Shown one piece after another: positions 21,908-32,004 of a stretch of 64,000 nt of DNA. Position 1 is the first letter of the stretch; each line of letters begins with the position of its first letter. The DNA comes from Bacteroidetes bacterium GWC2_46_850 (GTDB lineage: Bacteria; Bacteroidota; Bacteroidia; Bacteroidales; Dysgonomonadaceae): the NCBI GenBank assembly GCA_001768325.1, contig MENQ01000027.1, forward strand, positions 62,001 through 126,000, given 5' to 3'. The translations under genes were made by a program, and so were the position numbers. The notes beneath the pieces were generated by a model. It saw nothing but the letters and a program-made list of their open reading frames with translations. It did no database searches and was not told the DNA's origin.

Positions 21908-22435
21908 TTAAATCAAAAACAAAAAGAGGATTGTAAGCATAATTCCCAAACCAGTCAATGCAAGTCCCCGTTTGCTCTTTCCTGTACCCAATTTAAACAT
22001 AAAAAGGGAAGACACGGCGAGAAACAGAAGTAAGGTTCCGTAGATGGTATTAAACAATGATAAACGATTGTCTCCGGTTACTTTATGCAGGTTGACAAAC
22101 TTTTTGATTAACGGCGGATAATCTTTTCGGCTAATTTTTGCCTCTCCTGTCGTGACATTGTAGCATCCTTCTTTAAAATAAATCACATCACCTTCCTTTT
22201 TTTCTACCCGAAGATTTCTTACGGCCAACTGCTTTGCCAGATCCTCTTCCGGTAAGTTTTGTTTCAAATGAAACGCCGAGGTTTGTTCCTTTTTTAAAAA
22301 ATCGGTGTTCCGGTAAATGAGCAATACCCCACTCAGTACATACACCAACGTCAACCCAAGGGTTAAAAAACCAACATCCCTATGGAGCACCCGCATGATG
22401 TAATAGAGACCCTTTCCTGATTCTTTTTTTTCCAT
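21908..22435 (-). CDS. PepSY-associated TM / PepSY domain-containing membrane protein
   Basis: LHRDVGFLTLGLTLVYVLSGVLLIYRN, internal PepSY-like region, KFVNLHKVTGDNRLSLFNTIYGTLLLFLAVSSLFMF. Confidence 0.75.
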   Translation of the reverse strand: MEKKESGKGLYYIMRVLHRDVGFLTLGLTLVYVLSGVLLIYRNTDFLKKEQTSAFHLKQNLPEEDLAKQLAVRNLRVEKKEGDVIYFKEGCYNVTTGEAKISRKDYPPLIKKFVNLHKVTGDNRLSLFNTIYGTLLLFLAVSSLFMFKLGTGKSKRGLALTGLGIMLTILFLFLI

Positions 22436-22661
22436 TTTTACGCGTTGTATAAAATTTCAAAGACAAATTTAAGATGAAATTTCGAAAAAAGATATTTTAA
22501 ATTCATTGATTTACAATATTTTATACTCTTCAAAAGGAAATTTAAAAGAGAAAAAAGAGAGCTTGACCATCTGATTTTACAAGTATGTCTACAAAAACAG
22601 ACGATTCATCGATTTTTTTCAAGATTTGGGTTTTAAGCATCATTCACATATGAGAAAAACA

Positions 22662-22702
22662 ACACCGCACAAAGTATTCAATACAGACACTTTGTGCGGT
22701 GT
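22662..22702 (-). terminator. Hairpin terminator downstream of purA
   Basis: acaccgcacaaagt ... actttgtgcggtgt, 14-bp perfect stem followed by T-rich sequence on the minus strand. Confidence 0.8.
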
Positions 22703-22722
22703 GGATCAATGTCACCTCCGTT

Positions 22723-23982
22723 TTAACGGATAATTGTCTGTGCCCTGTCCGGACCAAGAGAAACAATGGCGATGGGTACACCCAGTTCCTCCTCGAGAAA
22801 GGTGAGGTAATTGTTGAACTCTTCCGGGAATTCGTCCTCCGACTGCATGGTTGTCATGTCGGTCTTCCAGCCAGGTAACTCTATATACTCCGGATCAATT
22901 CCTTCCGAGATATCGAAAGGCAGGTCTTCGGTTGTTTCTCCGTTGATGTTATAAGCCACACAAGCCTTGATGCTGTCGAAATTATCCAGCACGTCGCTCT
23001 TCATCATCACCAGCTTGGTCACGCCGTTTAACATGATGGTATAGCGCAGTGCCACCAGGTCGATCCAGCCGCAACGGCGCGGTCTGCCTGTGACTGAACC
23101 ATATTCCTTTCCCTGATCGCGCAGCTGCTGTCCGTCGTTATCGAACAGTTCGGTAGGAAAGGGACCGCTCCCTACGCGGGTGCAATAAGCCTTGAAGATG
23201 CCGTACACCTCTCCGATTGTCTTCGGTGCGATACCCAGTCCTGTACAGGAGCCGGCACAAATGGTGTTGGAGGAGGTGACAAAAGGATAGGATCCGAAGT
23301 CGATGTCGAGCATCGATCCCTGTGCCCCTTCTGCCAGTACCTTTCCACCAGCGGCAAGATGCTTATTGATAAAATGCTCGCTCTCGATGATCTGGAAGGT
23401 TTTCATCTTCTCTATTCCCGCGAACCACTGTTTCTCTAACTCGGGCAGTACCCCCTCCCAATCAGAGGGACTCAGTTTTTCCTTGTGGCGTGCAACAGCG
23501 TTCCGGTATTTTTCCTCAAAATTGTGAAACAGATCTCCCACCCTGAGTCCGTGACGGCTCACCTTATCGGTGTAAGCCGGTCCAATTCCTCTTCCGGTAG
23601 TGCCGATCTTCGCATCGCCCATTGCCTTCTCCGAGGCAGCATCCAATAAACGGTGCGTAGGCAGAATGAGGTGGGCCTTTTTAGATATATAGAGCCTGTC
23701 GGTAAGAATGTGACCTGTGGCTTCCAGTGCTTCCACTTCCTGCTTGAATAAAGCGGGATCAATCACCACGCCGTTACCGATGATGTTGATTTTTCCTTCC
23801 TGAAATATTCCGGACGGTATCGATTTCAGGATATATTTTTCGCCTTCAAACTCCAGGGTGTGCCCGGCATTGGGTCCACCCTGAAAGCGTGCTACGATTT
23901 CATAATTGGGCGTGAGCACATCCACCACTTTTCCTTTTCCTTCGTCGCCCCACTGGAGGCCTAAGATTACATCAACTTTCAT
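22723..23982 (-). CDS. purA: Adenylosuccinate synthetase
   Basis: VILGLQWGDEGKGKVVDVL, GGPNAGHT, GTTGRGIGPAYTDK, EGAQGSMLDIDFGSYPFVTSSNT. Confidence 0.98.
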   Translation of the reverse strand: MKVDVILGLQWGDEGKGKVVDVLTPNYEIVARFQGGPNAGHTLEFEGEKYILKSIPSGIFQEGKINIIGNGVVIDPALFKQEVEALEATGHILTDRLYISKKAHLILPTHRLLDAASEKAMGDAKIGTTGRGIGPAYTDKVSRHGLRVGDLFHNFEEKYRNAVARHKEKLSPSDWEGVLPELEKQWFAGIEKMKTFQIIESEHFINKHLAAGGKVLAEGAQGSMLDIDFGSYPFVTSSNTICAGSCTGLGIAPKTIGEVYGIFKAYCTRVGSGPFPTELFDNDGQQLRDQGKEYGSVTGRPRRCGWIDLVALRYTIMLNGVTKLVMMKSDVLDNFDSIKACVAYNINGETTEDLPFDISEGIDPEYIELPGWKTDMTTMQSEDEFPEEFNNYLTFLEEELGVPIAIVSLGPDRAQTIIR

Positions 23983-24496
23983 ATTTCACCTGTTTGTTAT
24001 CGGTTTTTTCGCTGTTGTTACGAGCAAGTCTTCTTAATTCCATCTTTTTGGCATGACTGCATTTACTGCAGGTACCATAGATATACATGCTGTAGTAATT
24101 TACCGTAAATTTTTTAATTTTTTTCAATTGAGCCTGTGTGAGCAAATCGCTGTTTTTGGTCTCCCACACTTGCCCACACGTGGTACAGATCAAATGATCA
24201 TGGTTTTCATTTCCATAAGCTCTCTCATATTTCGAGACGTTGCCACCAAACTGATGTTTCACCACCAGACCACAATCAAGCAGCAATTCTATGGTATTGT
24301 AGAGGGTAGCCCTGCTCACCCGGAAGTTCACATCGATCATCGACTTATAGAGTGTATCCATGTCGAAATGTCCCTTTGTGGTATAGATGTGATCCAGTAT
24401 CGCAAAACGTTCGGGTGTTTTCCGATGTTTGTGCAGCGTAAGATATGCCATAAACTCATCCCGCACCTGTTTTTTTAATTTCTGACTCCCGTCCAT
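23972..24496 (-). CDS. Fur family transcriptional regulator
   Basis: HRKTPERFAILDHIYTTKGHFDMDTLYKSM; RVSRATLYNTIELLLDCGLVVKHQFG; HDHLICTTCGQVWE; CSKCSHAKK. Confidence 0.93.
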   Translation of the reverse strand: MDGSQKLKKQVRDEFMAYLTLHKHRKTPERFAILDHIYTTKGHFDMDTLYKSMIDVNFRVSRATLYNTIELLLDCGLVVKHQFGGNVSKYERAYGNENHDHLICTTCGQVWETKNSDLLTQAQLKKIKKFTVNYYSMYIYGTCSKCSHAKKMELRRLARNNSEKTDNKQVKYES

Positions 24497-24593
24497 TGTT
24501 ACAAAATTATTCCAATTTATTGATTAAACCTAACGATCCGACCTGTTTTTTCAGCTGATATGCAACTAATATAACTAACTGGTATGCACCATA

Positions 24594-26045
24594 TTACTTG
24601 ATAGTTTCAGAGTGATAAAAAAAAGCCGGCGTACTTACTTCACTCTCATTATGATAAGAATCGGAGACAGTGATATAGTAGTAAAAAGCTTTGTCGTCGT
24701 CAGGAATAATAAGTTCTAGCCGGGGTCCACGCACACCGACTGCCAGAATATTCTCCGCTTTGTTGGTAGCAAATTCTTCGGTTGTACTTCTGTATATGTT
24801 ATACGTCACCCTGTCATCGTTTTTTTTCTCTTCCCAGCTAAGCTGAAACAGACCATCAGGCAGTTTTTGCGCCCTGAGGTCGTTCGGTTTGTCCGGCACG
24901 GAATCAGACAACCAGGTCATCTTCGGAAGTTTTGCCGGATGCTGGTAATATGTTTCCAGCGCATGAAGGATGCCCTTGGTATCAGACAGCACATTTTCGG
25001 CCCTGAAAAAGGCCTGACCGGCTGTATTTTTCCGGCGTGTATAATCTAGCTGATTGACGATATCCTGACGTGACCAGCCCAATTCAATCATCTGATAAGC
25101 ACCCAGTCCCGGAACCACAATCCGCCCGTTCCCGTGAATTAACCAATCATCCACATAAGGATAGAAGAGCTGATCCTTGTAATACATCATTGGGTAAACA
25201 GCGTCGTGTATTCCTGTTTTCATCCATTTACCGGCATCCTGATACACCGTCTCGAAAGCGGTCCAGCCATGCCCTGAATTTCCCAATGCACGATATCTAC
25301 CCAAGGGGGAGCTACTTACCTGTACCCAAGGTTTTTGCTGTTTCACCCTGTCATACGCTCTTTTCACAAAACGGGTGATGTTGTCTCTTCTCCAGTCGGC
25401 ACGTGTTTTCCCTTTTCCATGAAGCCGGTACATCCCGTCGTCGGGAAACTGTCCCCTGTTATCCGGATAACGGATATAATCGAAATGGACACCGTCCACA
25501 TCGTAATTGGCAACAATCTCCTCCACGATGGACAGCAGATAATCATCCGTTCTTGGATTACCGGGATCAAGGAACCATTCTCCTTTAAACTTTTTGGTGA
25601 TGGAAGGATTTTTTCTGGTGACCGATGAGGCACCCAGACTTTTTACATGCTTGTCACCGCCCAACGGATAGGTGACGATCCAGGCATGACATTCCAACCC
25701 CCGCTTGTGGCATTCCTCAATAACAAATGCCAATGGATCGAATTTTGAAACGCCTCCACCCATCACGACCATGGATGACATGGGTTCTATCCGGGAATTA
25801 TAAAAAACCTCACCCCGTGCCCTCACCTGGAACATTACCGTGTTAAAATTATTCTTCTTCAGATTATCCAGAATGGAGATCAATTCTCTTTTCTGTTCAT
25901 TCTGACTGGTTCTGTTATGTGGCCAGTCCAGGCCATAGTTTGTAGTCAGCCAGACAGCCCTCACTTCTGTTGCCGGCAGTGCGGATGGAAAAGTCTCCGC
26001 AGAAAAACACAACAAAAGGATGAGCAAAAGAACTATTTTGTTCAT
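24594..26045 (-). CDS. Family 10 glycosylhydrolase-like protein (GHL10/DUF187)
   Basis: EVRAVWLTTNYGLDWPHNR, NTVMFQVRARGEVFYNSRIEPMS, EEIVANYDVDGVHFDYIRYPD, signal peptide, C-terminal Fn3-like region. Confidence 0.92.
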   Translation of the reverse strand: MNKIVLLLILLLCFSAETFPSALPATEVRAVWLTTNYGLDWPHNRTSQNEQKRELISILDNLKKNNFNTVMFQVRARGEVFYNSRIEPMSSMVVMGGGVSKFDPLAFVIEECHKRGLECHAWIVTYPLGGDKHVKSLGASSVTRKNPSITKKFKGEWFLDPGNPRTDDYLLSIVEEIVANYDVDGVHFDYIRYPDNRGQFPDDGMYRLHGKGKTRADWRRDNITRFVKRAYDRVKQQKPWVQVSSSPLGRYRALGNSGHGWTAFETVYQDAGKWMKTGIHDAVYPMMYYKDQLFYPYVDDWLIHGNGRIVVPGLGAYQMIELGWSRQDIVNQLDYTRRKNTAGQAFFRAENVLSDTKGILHALETYYQHPAKLPKMTWLSDSVPDKPNDLRAQKLPDGLFQLSWEEKKNDDRVTYNIYRSTTEEFATNKAENILAVGVRGPRLELIIPDDDKAFYYYITVSDSYHNESEVSTPAFFYHSETIK

Positions 26046-26167
26046 TAATTATATTCGTTCTAAACTTTTGCATGCAAATATAACACAAAAATATCGGTTT
26101 CACTGTGCCGGGAGATGGGTTTTCATGGTAATATATCCCAAAGAAAAATAAAACAGCCTGAAACGAT

Positions 26168-26202
26168 AAAACGTCCCTCTGCGCGAAGCAAAAGAACGTT
26201 TT
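26168..26202 (-). terminator. Candidate hairpin terminator downstream of tRNA-Gly
   Basis: aaaacgt ... acgtttt outer stem; the inner part can extend with G-U pairs around a CTTCGCG-containing loop. No long T-run immediately after it. Confidence 0.5.
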
Positions 26203-26210
26203 TACAGACC

Positions 26211-26286
<76 letters not shown>

Positions 26287-26328
26287 AATAATTTACCTGT
26301 TTCGTACTACAGTTTATTTTCACCCGTT

Positions 26329-26343
26329 ACCTTGCCAAGGTCG
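26329..26343 (-). repeat. Partial tRNA-Gly copy: anticodon-arm fragment
   Basis: accttgccaaggtcg versus accttggcaaggtcg in the intact tRNA, 14 of 15 identical in direct orientation; nearly palindromic, so orientation is ambiguous. Confidence 0.7.
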
Positions 26344-26361
26344 TTTTCATTTCCTTTTTGG

Positions 26362-26397
26362 GGCAAGGTCGTGCTCTATCAACTGAGCTACTTCCGC
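26362..26397 (-). repeat. Partial tRNA-Gly copy: 5' half (acceptor 5' strand, D arm, to anticodon)
   Basis: ggcaaggtcgtgctctatcaactgagctacttccgc matches 26251-26286 at 35 of 36 positions; T-arm and acceptor 3' strand absent. Confidence 0.92.
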
Positions 26398-26410
26398 AGA
26401 AAAAAAGAGC

Positions 26411-26426
26411 GCTACTTCCGTAATAA
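26411..26426 (-). repeat. Partial tRNA-Gly copy: 5' end plus flanking
   Basis: gctacttccgtaataa matches gctacttccgcaataa at 26276-26291 with one mismatch, including 5 nt outside the mature tRNA. Confidence 0.75.
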
Positions 26427-26443
26427 ACCCGGATTTGCGGCTA

Positions 26444-26475
26444 CAAAGATAGCACTTTGTTTTCTAAAATTCAAA
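26444..26475 (-). promoter_or_regulatory. Candidate promoter for the tRNA-Gly transcript
   Basis: Minus strand TTG (26472-26474) - 20 nt - TATCTTTG (26444-26451), matching the Bacteroidetes TTG-N19-21-TAnnTTTG pattern; lies upstream of all partial tRNA copies. Confidence 0.65.
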
Positions 26476-26484
26476 AAAAATAAA

Positions 26485-26961
26485 CTAAAAATTGAGCAGT
26501 GCGATAATCTTTTCCAGAAAATGGATGTCGGTTTCATCGAAACGATTCAAAGCATCGCTATCCACATCCAGAACCGCCTTCACTACCCCATCCTGCAGCA
26601 GGGGTACCACGATTTCGGATTTAGACAGTGAACTGCAGGCAATGTGTCCCGGAAACTGATCCACATCCGGCACGAGAAGGCTCTTTTTTTCTTTCCAGGA
26701 GGTGCCACAAACACCTTTGCCATATGCGATGCGTGTACAGGCTATCGGCCCCTGAAAAGGGCCCAGCACCAGCTGGTCATCGACAACCCGGTAAAACCCG
26801 ACCCAAAAAAAATCGAAGGCTTCTTTCAAAGCCGCTGAAATATTGGCCATGTTGGCAAAGAGATCGGGTTCATCTTCCGTTAATGCTTTCAGCTGTGGAA
26901 GCAGCAACTCATATTTTTCTCTTTTGGAAGCTTCTTTGGGGATATATAAATCTTCGGCCAT
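26485..26961 (-). CDS. msrC: GAF domain protein, free methionine-(R)-sulfoxide reductase type
   Basis: NISAALKEAFDFFWVGFYRVVDDQLVLGPFQGPIACTRIAYGKGVCGTSWKEKKSLLVPDVDQFPGHIACSSLSKSEIVVPL with the conserved Cys positions of fRMsr. Confidence 0.9.
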   Translation of the reverse strand: MAEDLYIPKEASKREKYELLLPQLKALTEDEPDLFANMANISAALKEAFDFFWVGFYRVVDDQLVLGPFQGPIACTRIAYGKGVCGTSWKEKKSLLVPDVDQFPGHIACSSLSKSEIVVPLLQDGVVKAVLDVDSDALNRFDETDIHFLEKIIALLNF

Positions 26962-26979
26962 CTCCCTTGGATATTTAAA

Positions 26980-27010
26980 AAAATCGCGTCGCTCAACGCA
27001 ACGCGATTTT
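26980..27010 (-). terminator. Hairpin terminator downstream of the OmpA-family gene
   Basis: aaaatcgcgt ... acgcgatttt stem between the two minus-strand genes. Confidence 0.7.
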
Positions 27011-27033
27011 AATTATAAAATAAAAGTTCTTCT

Positions 27034-27714
27034 TTATTGAGCCTGTTCCTTGGCGTCCTGAATCATCTTGGCATTGGGCACAATGTATACCTCAACGCGA
27101 CGGTTTTCTGCTCTACCGGCAGCAGTGCTGTTGTCAGCTACAGGCTGTGTAGAACCAAAGCCGTCAGAAGCCATACGATTTCCGGATACACCCTTCGACA
27201 AGAGATAGTTGTAAACCGATTCGGCACGTCGTTGCGACAATGGGTTGTTGATGGCGTCACTACCCGTACTGTCGGTATGTCCGTAAATACTTACATCGGT
27301 ATCGGGGTTGTTCAACAAAGATGTAGCAAACTTATCGAGTGATATGCGGGAAGCTGTATTCAGTGTGCTTGAATTGGTTGCAAACAAAATACCCGACTCA
27401 AAGGTAACTTTGATGGCCTGGCCCTCGTTCACTTTTTCCACCTGTGCACCCTCAATCTGTTCCAGTTCAGCAGCCTGTTTGTCCATTTTGTTTCCAATGA
27501 TGGCACCTGCCGTACCGCCCAATATGGCACCGATACCCGCGCCAATGGCTGCACCTTTGCCGCCGCCTGCGATGGCACCTACTCCGGCACCTACTGCTGC
27601 TCCGGCACCGGCGCCTATACCGCCGCCCTTCACAGTTCTACTGGCTCCACAGCCTGAAAGAATCAAAGACCCACCTAATAACCCGATGGCAAGTAATTTT
27701 GAAAATTGTCTCAT
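27034..27714 (-). CDS. OmpA family lipoprotein with glycine-zipper region
   Basis: Lipobox LILSGCGAS; Gly-zipper GIGAGAGAAVGAGVGAIAGGGKGAAIGAGIGAILGGTAGAIIG; OmpA C-terminal DVSIYGHTDSTGSDAINNPLSQRRAESVYNYLLSKGV. Confidence 0.95.
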   Translation of the reverse strand: MRQFSKLLAIGLLGGSLILSGCGASRTVKGGGIGAGAGAAVGAGVGAIAGGGKGAAIGAGIGAILGGTAGAIIGNKMDKQAAELEQIEGAQVEKVNEGQAIKVTFESGILFATNSSTLNTASRISLDKFATSLLNNPDTDVSIYGHTDSTGSDAINNPLSQRRAESVYNYLLSKGVSGNRMASDGFGSTQPVADNSTAAGRAENRRVEVYIVPNAKMIQDAKEQAQ

Positions 27715-27759
27715 AGTTATCTATTTTTAGAATAAATATTTTGATAAGTTATTCATTTT

Positions 27760-28095
27760 TTAATCGAACAGATTGAGTGTATCGCAATAGGCCAGTTCAC
27801 CGGCTACGATGGCCTCAATTTGTTCGTCGCTAAAATTCCTGATGACATTTTTGGTCGCATCTTTACGGGCATTCTTATAGACAAAATCCAGTAGTTCATC
27901 TTCATCAATTTCAATCTCCGTGTCATCATTTTCATCCAGAAAGCCTTTTTCTTCATAGAACTCATAGATCAGATCCACAATGTAATTGATTTCATCGTCG
28001 GAAAACTCACCCTGCATATCATCCGGCAGATGATCCTGAATAAATTTCAAAGAATCATCCTCGTCGTACTCTAGCACTTTATTTTCTTCGCTCAT
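27760..28095 (-). CDS. Conserved-looking hypothetical acidic protein
   Basis: 111-aa ORF very rich in D/E (LDENDDTEIEIDEDELLDFVYKNARKD); intact, same strand and spacing as neighbours. Confidence 0.75.
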   Translation of the reverse strand: MSEENKVLEYDEDDSLKFIQDHLPDDMQGEFSDDEINYIVDLIYEFYEEKGFLDENDDTEIEIDEDELLDFVYKNARKDATKNVIRNFSDEQIEAIVAGELAYCDTLNLFD

Positions 28096-28246
28096 AACAA
28101 TTTAATTAACCAATAAAGAAATCTACTATCTTTCTTAAAACAAATATCGAAAAAATAAGTTCACCTTTTTCTTTTTCAACTCTTTTCTCCTCGCATGGGG
28201 CTTTTCTCTACATCGGGCTGCTGGCCTCAATATTCCAATTCATTTA

Positions 28247-30220
28247 TCACCCGCGGTAGTTGCGCTTTGCGTTTGCTTTTGCCTGTTCGCGGGCCTGTTT
28301 CTCCTGCATTTTCTGGGCTTCTGCCAGACGAGCCATAAAACCCGACTTCTTTTTCGGCTTTTTCTTATTTTCTTCCAGCTGCGCCAGGATCTTGTCTTCG
28401 TTGATAAACTGTTTCATCAGAAAAGTATGCGCAATGGTAAACAAGGTGGAAAGGAAGTAATAATAGTTCAGTCCGGCGGGATAATTATTCAGGAAGAAGA
28501 ACATGAACACCGACATGAAGATAGGCATGTGTTTCATGCCGGGCAGGGTCTGTTGTCCTGTGTCCATCGAAGTCATGTTGTACTTTGTATAAATCACGTT
28601 GACAACCGTCATCAATAAACAGAAAATGCTAATGTGATTACCCAGAAAACGGGTAATAATCGGTATATTTCCACTCCAGGAGATGAGTGAATCATACGTG
28701 GAAAGGTCATCCGCCCAAAGAAATCCCTGCTGACGCAACTCGATGGCTGACGGAAAAAAGAAGAAGAGAGCCAGCAGCACCGGCATTTGAATGAGCATAG
28801 GCAGACAGCCGCTCATGGGACTCACACCCACCTTGTTATAAAGTTCCATGGTAGCCTGCTGACGCTTCATCATCACATCTTGTTCCTTACCGGGATATTT
28901 CTTTTCAATCTCCTGTATCTGCGGGCGTAGAACTCGCATCTTAGCCGATGAGATGAATGATTTATAGGTCAGCGGAGAGATGATCAGTTTCACCATCAAA
29001 GTGAGAATGAGTATAATAAGGCCCATACCCCATCCAAGGGAGAGGAAAAAATTAAATACCGGGATTACCAACCATTTATTTACCCAACTCAGCCAGCGGT
29101 ATCCCAGATAGACAATTTCCTGAAGTTCAAGTCTGGCACCGTTACTCACATCCTTGTCGTATGCTTTGAGCGTGTTGTAGTGAACAGGGCCGAAATAATA
29201 TTTAAATCCGGCGGAAATCAGGTCGCTGTCGGCACTCATCTCACCGGGTACCCACACTTCGGCTTTATAACTCTTTGTATAATTTCCCTCTTTCAATACC
29301 TCCGAGGTAAGAATCGTGTTGCTGAATGGTTTTTCACCTACAACAACGGAGGTGAAGTATTGATCTTTGAATGCGAACCATTTCATCGGCTCGGAAAATT
29401 CTTTCCGGTCGTTTCTCGATTCACTCATTTTCTCGACATCCTGCCTGTCATATTTATAATGTATCCGGGAAAAACGTTCCTCAAACTGACGACCCTTTTC
29501 CTGTTGACGCACTTTTTGTTCCCACTTCATTCTGAGATTGGTCAGGCTTTCCGGATGGAGGCCGTTTCTCATTCCAACAACACGTACGTCGAAGTCCATC
29601 ATATACTCATCGGCAGGCAGCGTATAGACAAAATCAATGTACTGCTCCGGAGAACTTTGCAGTCGCATAACAACCGACTTCCCATCGGCACTGCGAATGG
29701 GTGTAAATCGCTCCTGCTCAGTAGATAATCGGACACTATTCCGGTTAAACAGATCCAGATTAAAGCGACTTTCATCGTCATTCTCAAAAAGATAGAGACT
29801 GTCACCCGTGTAACGGAGATGCTCTTTCAACCGAACAGACTTGATACTTCCGCCCAGTGTGCTTAACACCAGCTGTATTTTCTCATTCTCCAACACCACC
29901 GTTTCTTCTGCTACAGATGTTGCTGTTTGCAATGAATCGGCAACCAACGCCAGGCTATCGGAAACGCCCGCCTGCAGAGGCTGTCCTGCGCTGAAGAAGT
30001 CGGTCAGGTTACTTCCCTGTTTTAACACAGCTTCACTGCTGCTATCGGGACTCGTGGTGGGGGGCAGATCAGCGGGTACAGGGGTAGTATCCACCTGTGC
30101 TATTGAATCAAGCCGTCGTTGTTCTGCTTCTATCTGTTCGCTGTTGGGCCGGTTATACAGGGTAAAACCAATGATAATCGCAGTGATCAGAAGCAATCCA
30201 ATGATTGTATTTTTATCCAT
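28247..30220 (-). CDS. yidC: Membrane protein insertase YidC
   Basis: MDKNTIIGLLLITAIIIGFTLY, large periplasmic domain, SPLTYKSFISSAKMRVLRPQIQEIEKKYPGKEQDVMMKRQQATMELYNKVGVSPMSGCLPMLIQMPVLLALFFFFPSAIELRQQGFLWADDLSTYD. Confidence 0.98.
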   Translation of the reverse strand: MDKNTIIGLLLITAIIIGFTLYNRPNSEQIEAEQRRLDSIAQVDTTPVPADLPPTTSPDSSSEAVLKQGSNLTDFFSAGQPLQAGVSDSLALVADSLQTATSVAEETVVLENEKIQLVLSTLGGSIKSVRLKEHLRYTGDSLYLFENDDESRFNLDLFNRNSVRLSTEQERFTPIRSADGKSVVMRLQSSPEQYIDFVYTLPADEYMMDFDVRVVGMRNGLHPESLTNLRMKWEQKVRQQEKGRQFEERFSRIHYKYDRQDVEKMSESRNDRKEFSEPMKWFAFKDQYFTSVVVGEKPFSNTILTSEVLKEGNYTKSYKAEVWVPGEMSADSDLISAGFKYYFGPVHYNTLKAYDKDVSNGARLELQEIVYLGYRWLSWVNKWLVIPVFNFFLSLGWGMGLIILILTLMVKLIISPLTYKSFISSAKMRVLRPQIQEIEKKYPGKEQDVMMKRQQATMELYNKVGVSPMSGCLPMLIQMPVLLALFFFFPSAIELRQQGFLWADDLSTYDSLISWSGNIPIITRFLGNHISIFCLLMTVVNVIYTKYNMTSMDTGQQTLPGMKHMPIFMSVFMFFFLNNYPAGLNYYYFLSTLFTIAHTFLMKQFINEDKILAQLEENKKKPKKKSGFMARLAEAQKMQEKQAREQAKANAKRNYRG

Positions 30221-30265
30221 TTTTTATTTGTTGCGGCCATTGCTGCCGTAGTTAATGCATTTAAT

Positions 30266-31897
<1,632 letters not shown>

Positions 31898-31923
31898 TTA
31901 TCGAAATAATTTTTTCAAAGGCG

Positions 31924-31931
31924 CAAAGGTA
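31924..31931 (-). promoter_or_regulatory. Candidate -7 element for pyrG
   Basis: Minus strand TACCTTTG (TAnnTTTG) upstream of the pyrG start; no clear -33 partner at ideal spacing. Confidence 0.45.
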
Positions 31932-32004
31932 CAAAGAAGAATCAAAAAACAGAAATCGGAAAGCAGTTTTCGTCGTATGCATTACTCCATATCCGGCGTC
32001 CGGT

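Noticed and set aside
26362-26397. Second tRNA-Gly gene
   Set aside because: Only the 5' half is present; no T-arm or 3' acceptor strand follows, so it cannot fold as a tRNA. Reported as a partial repeat instead.
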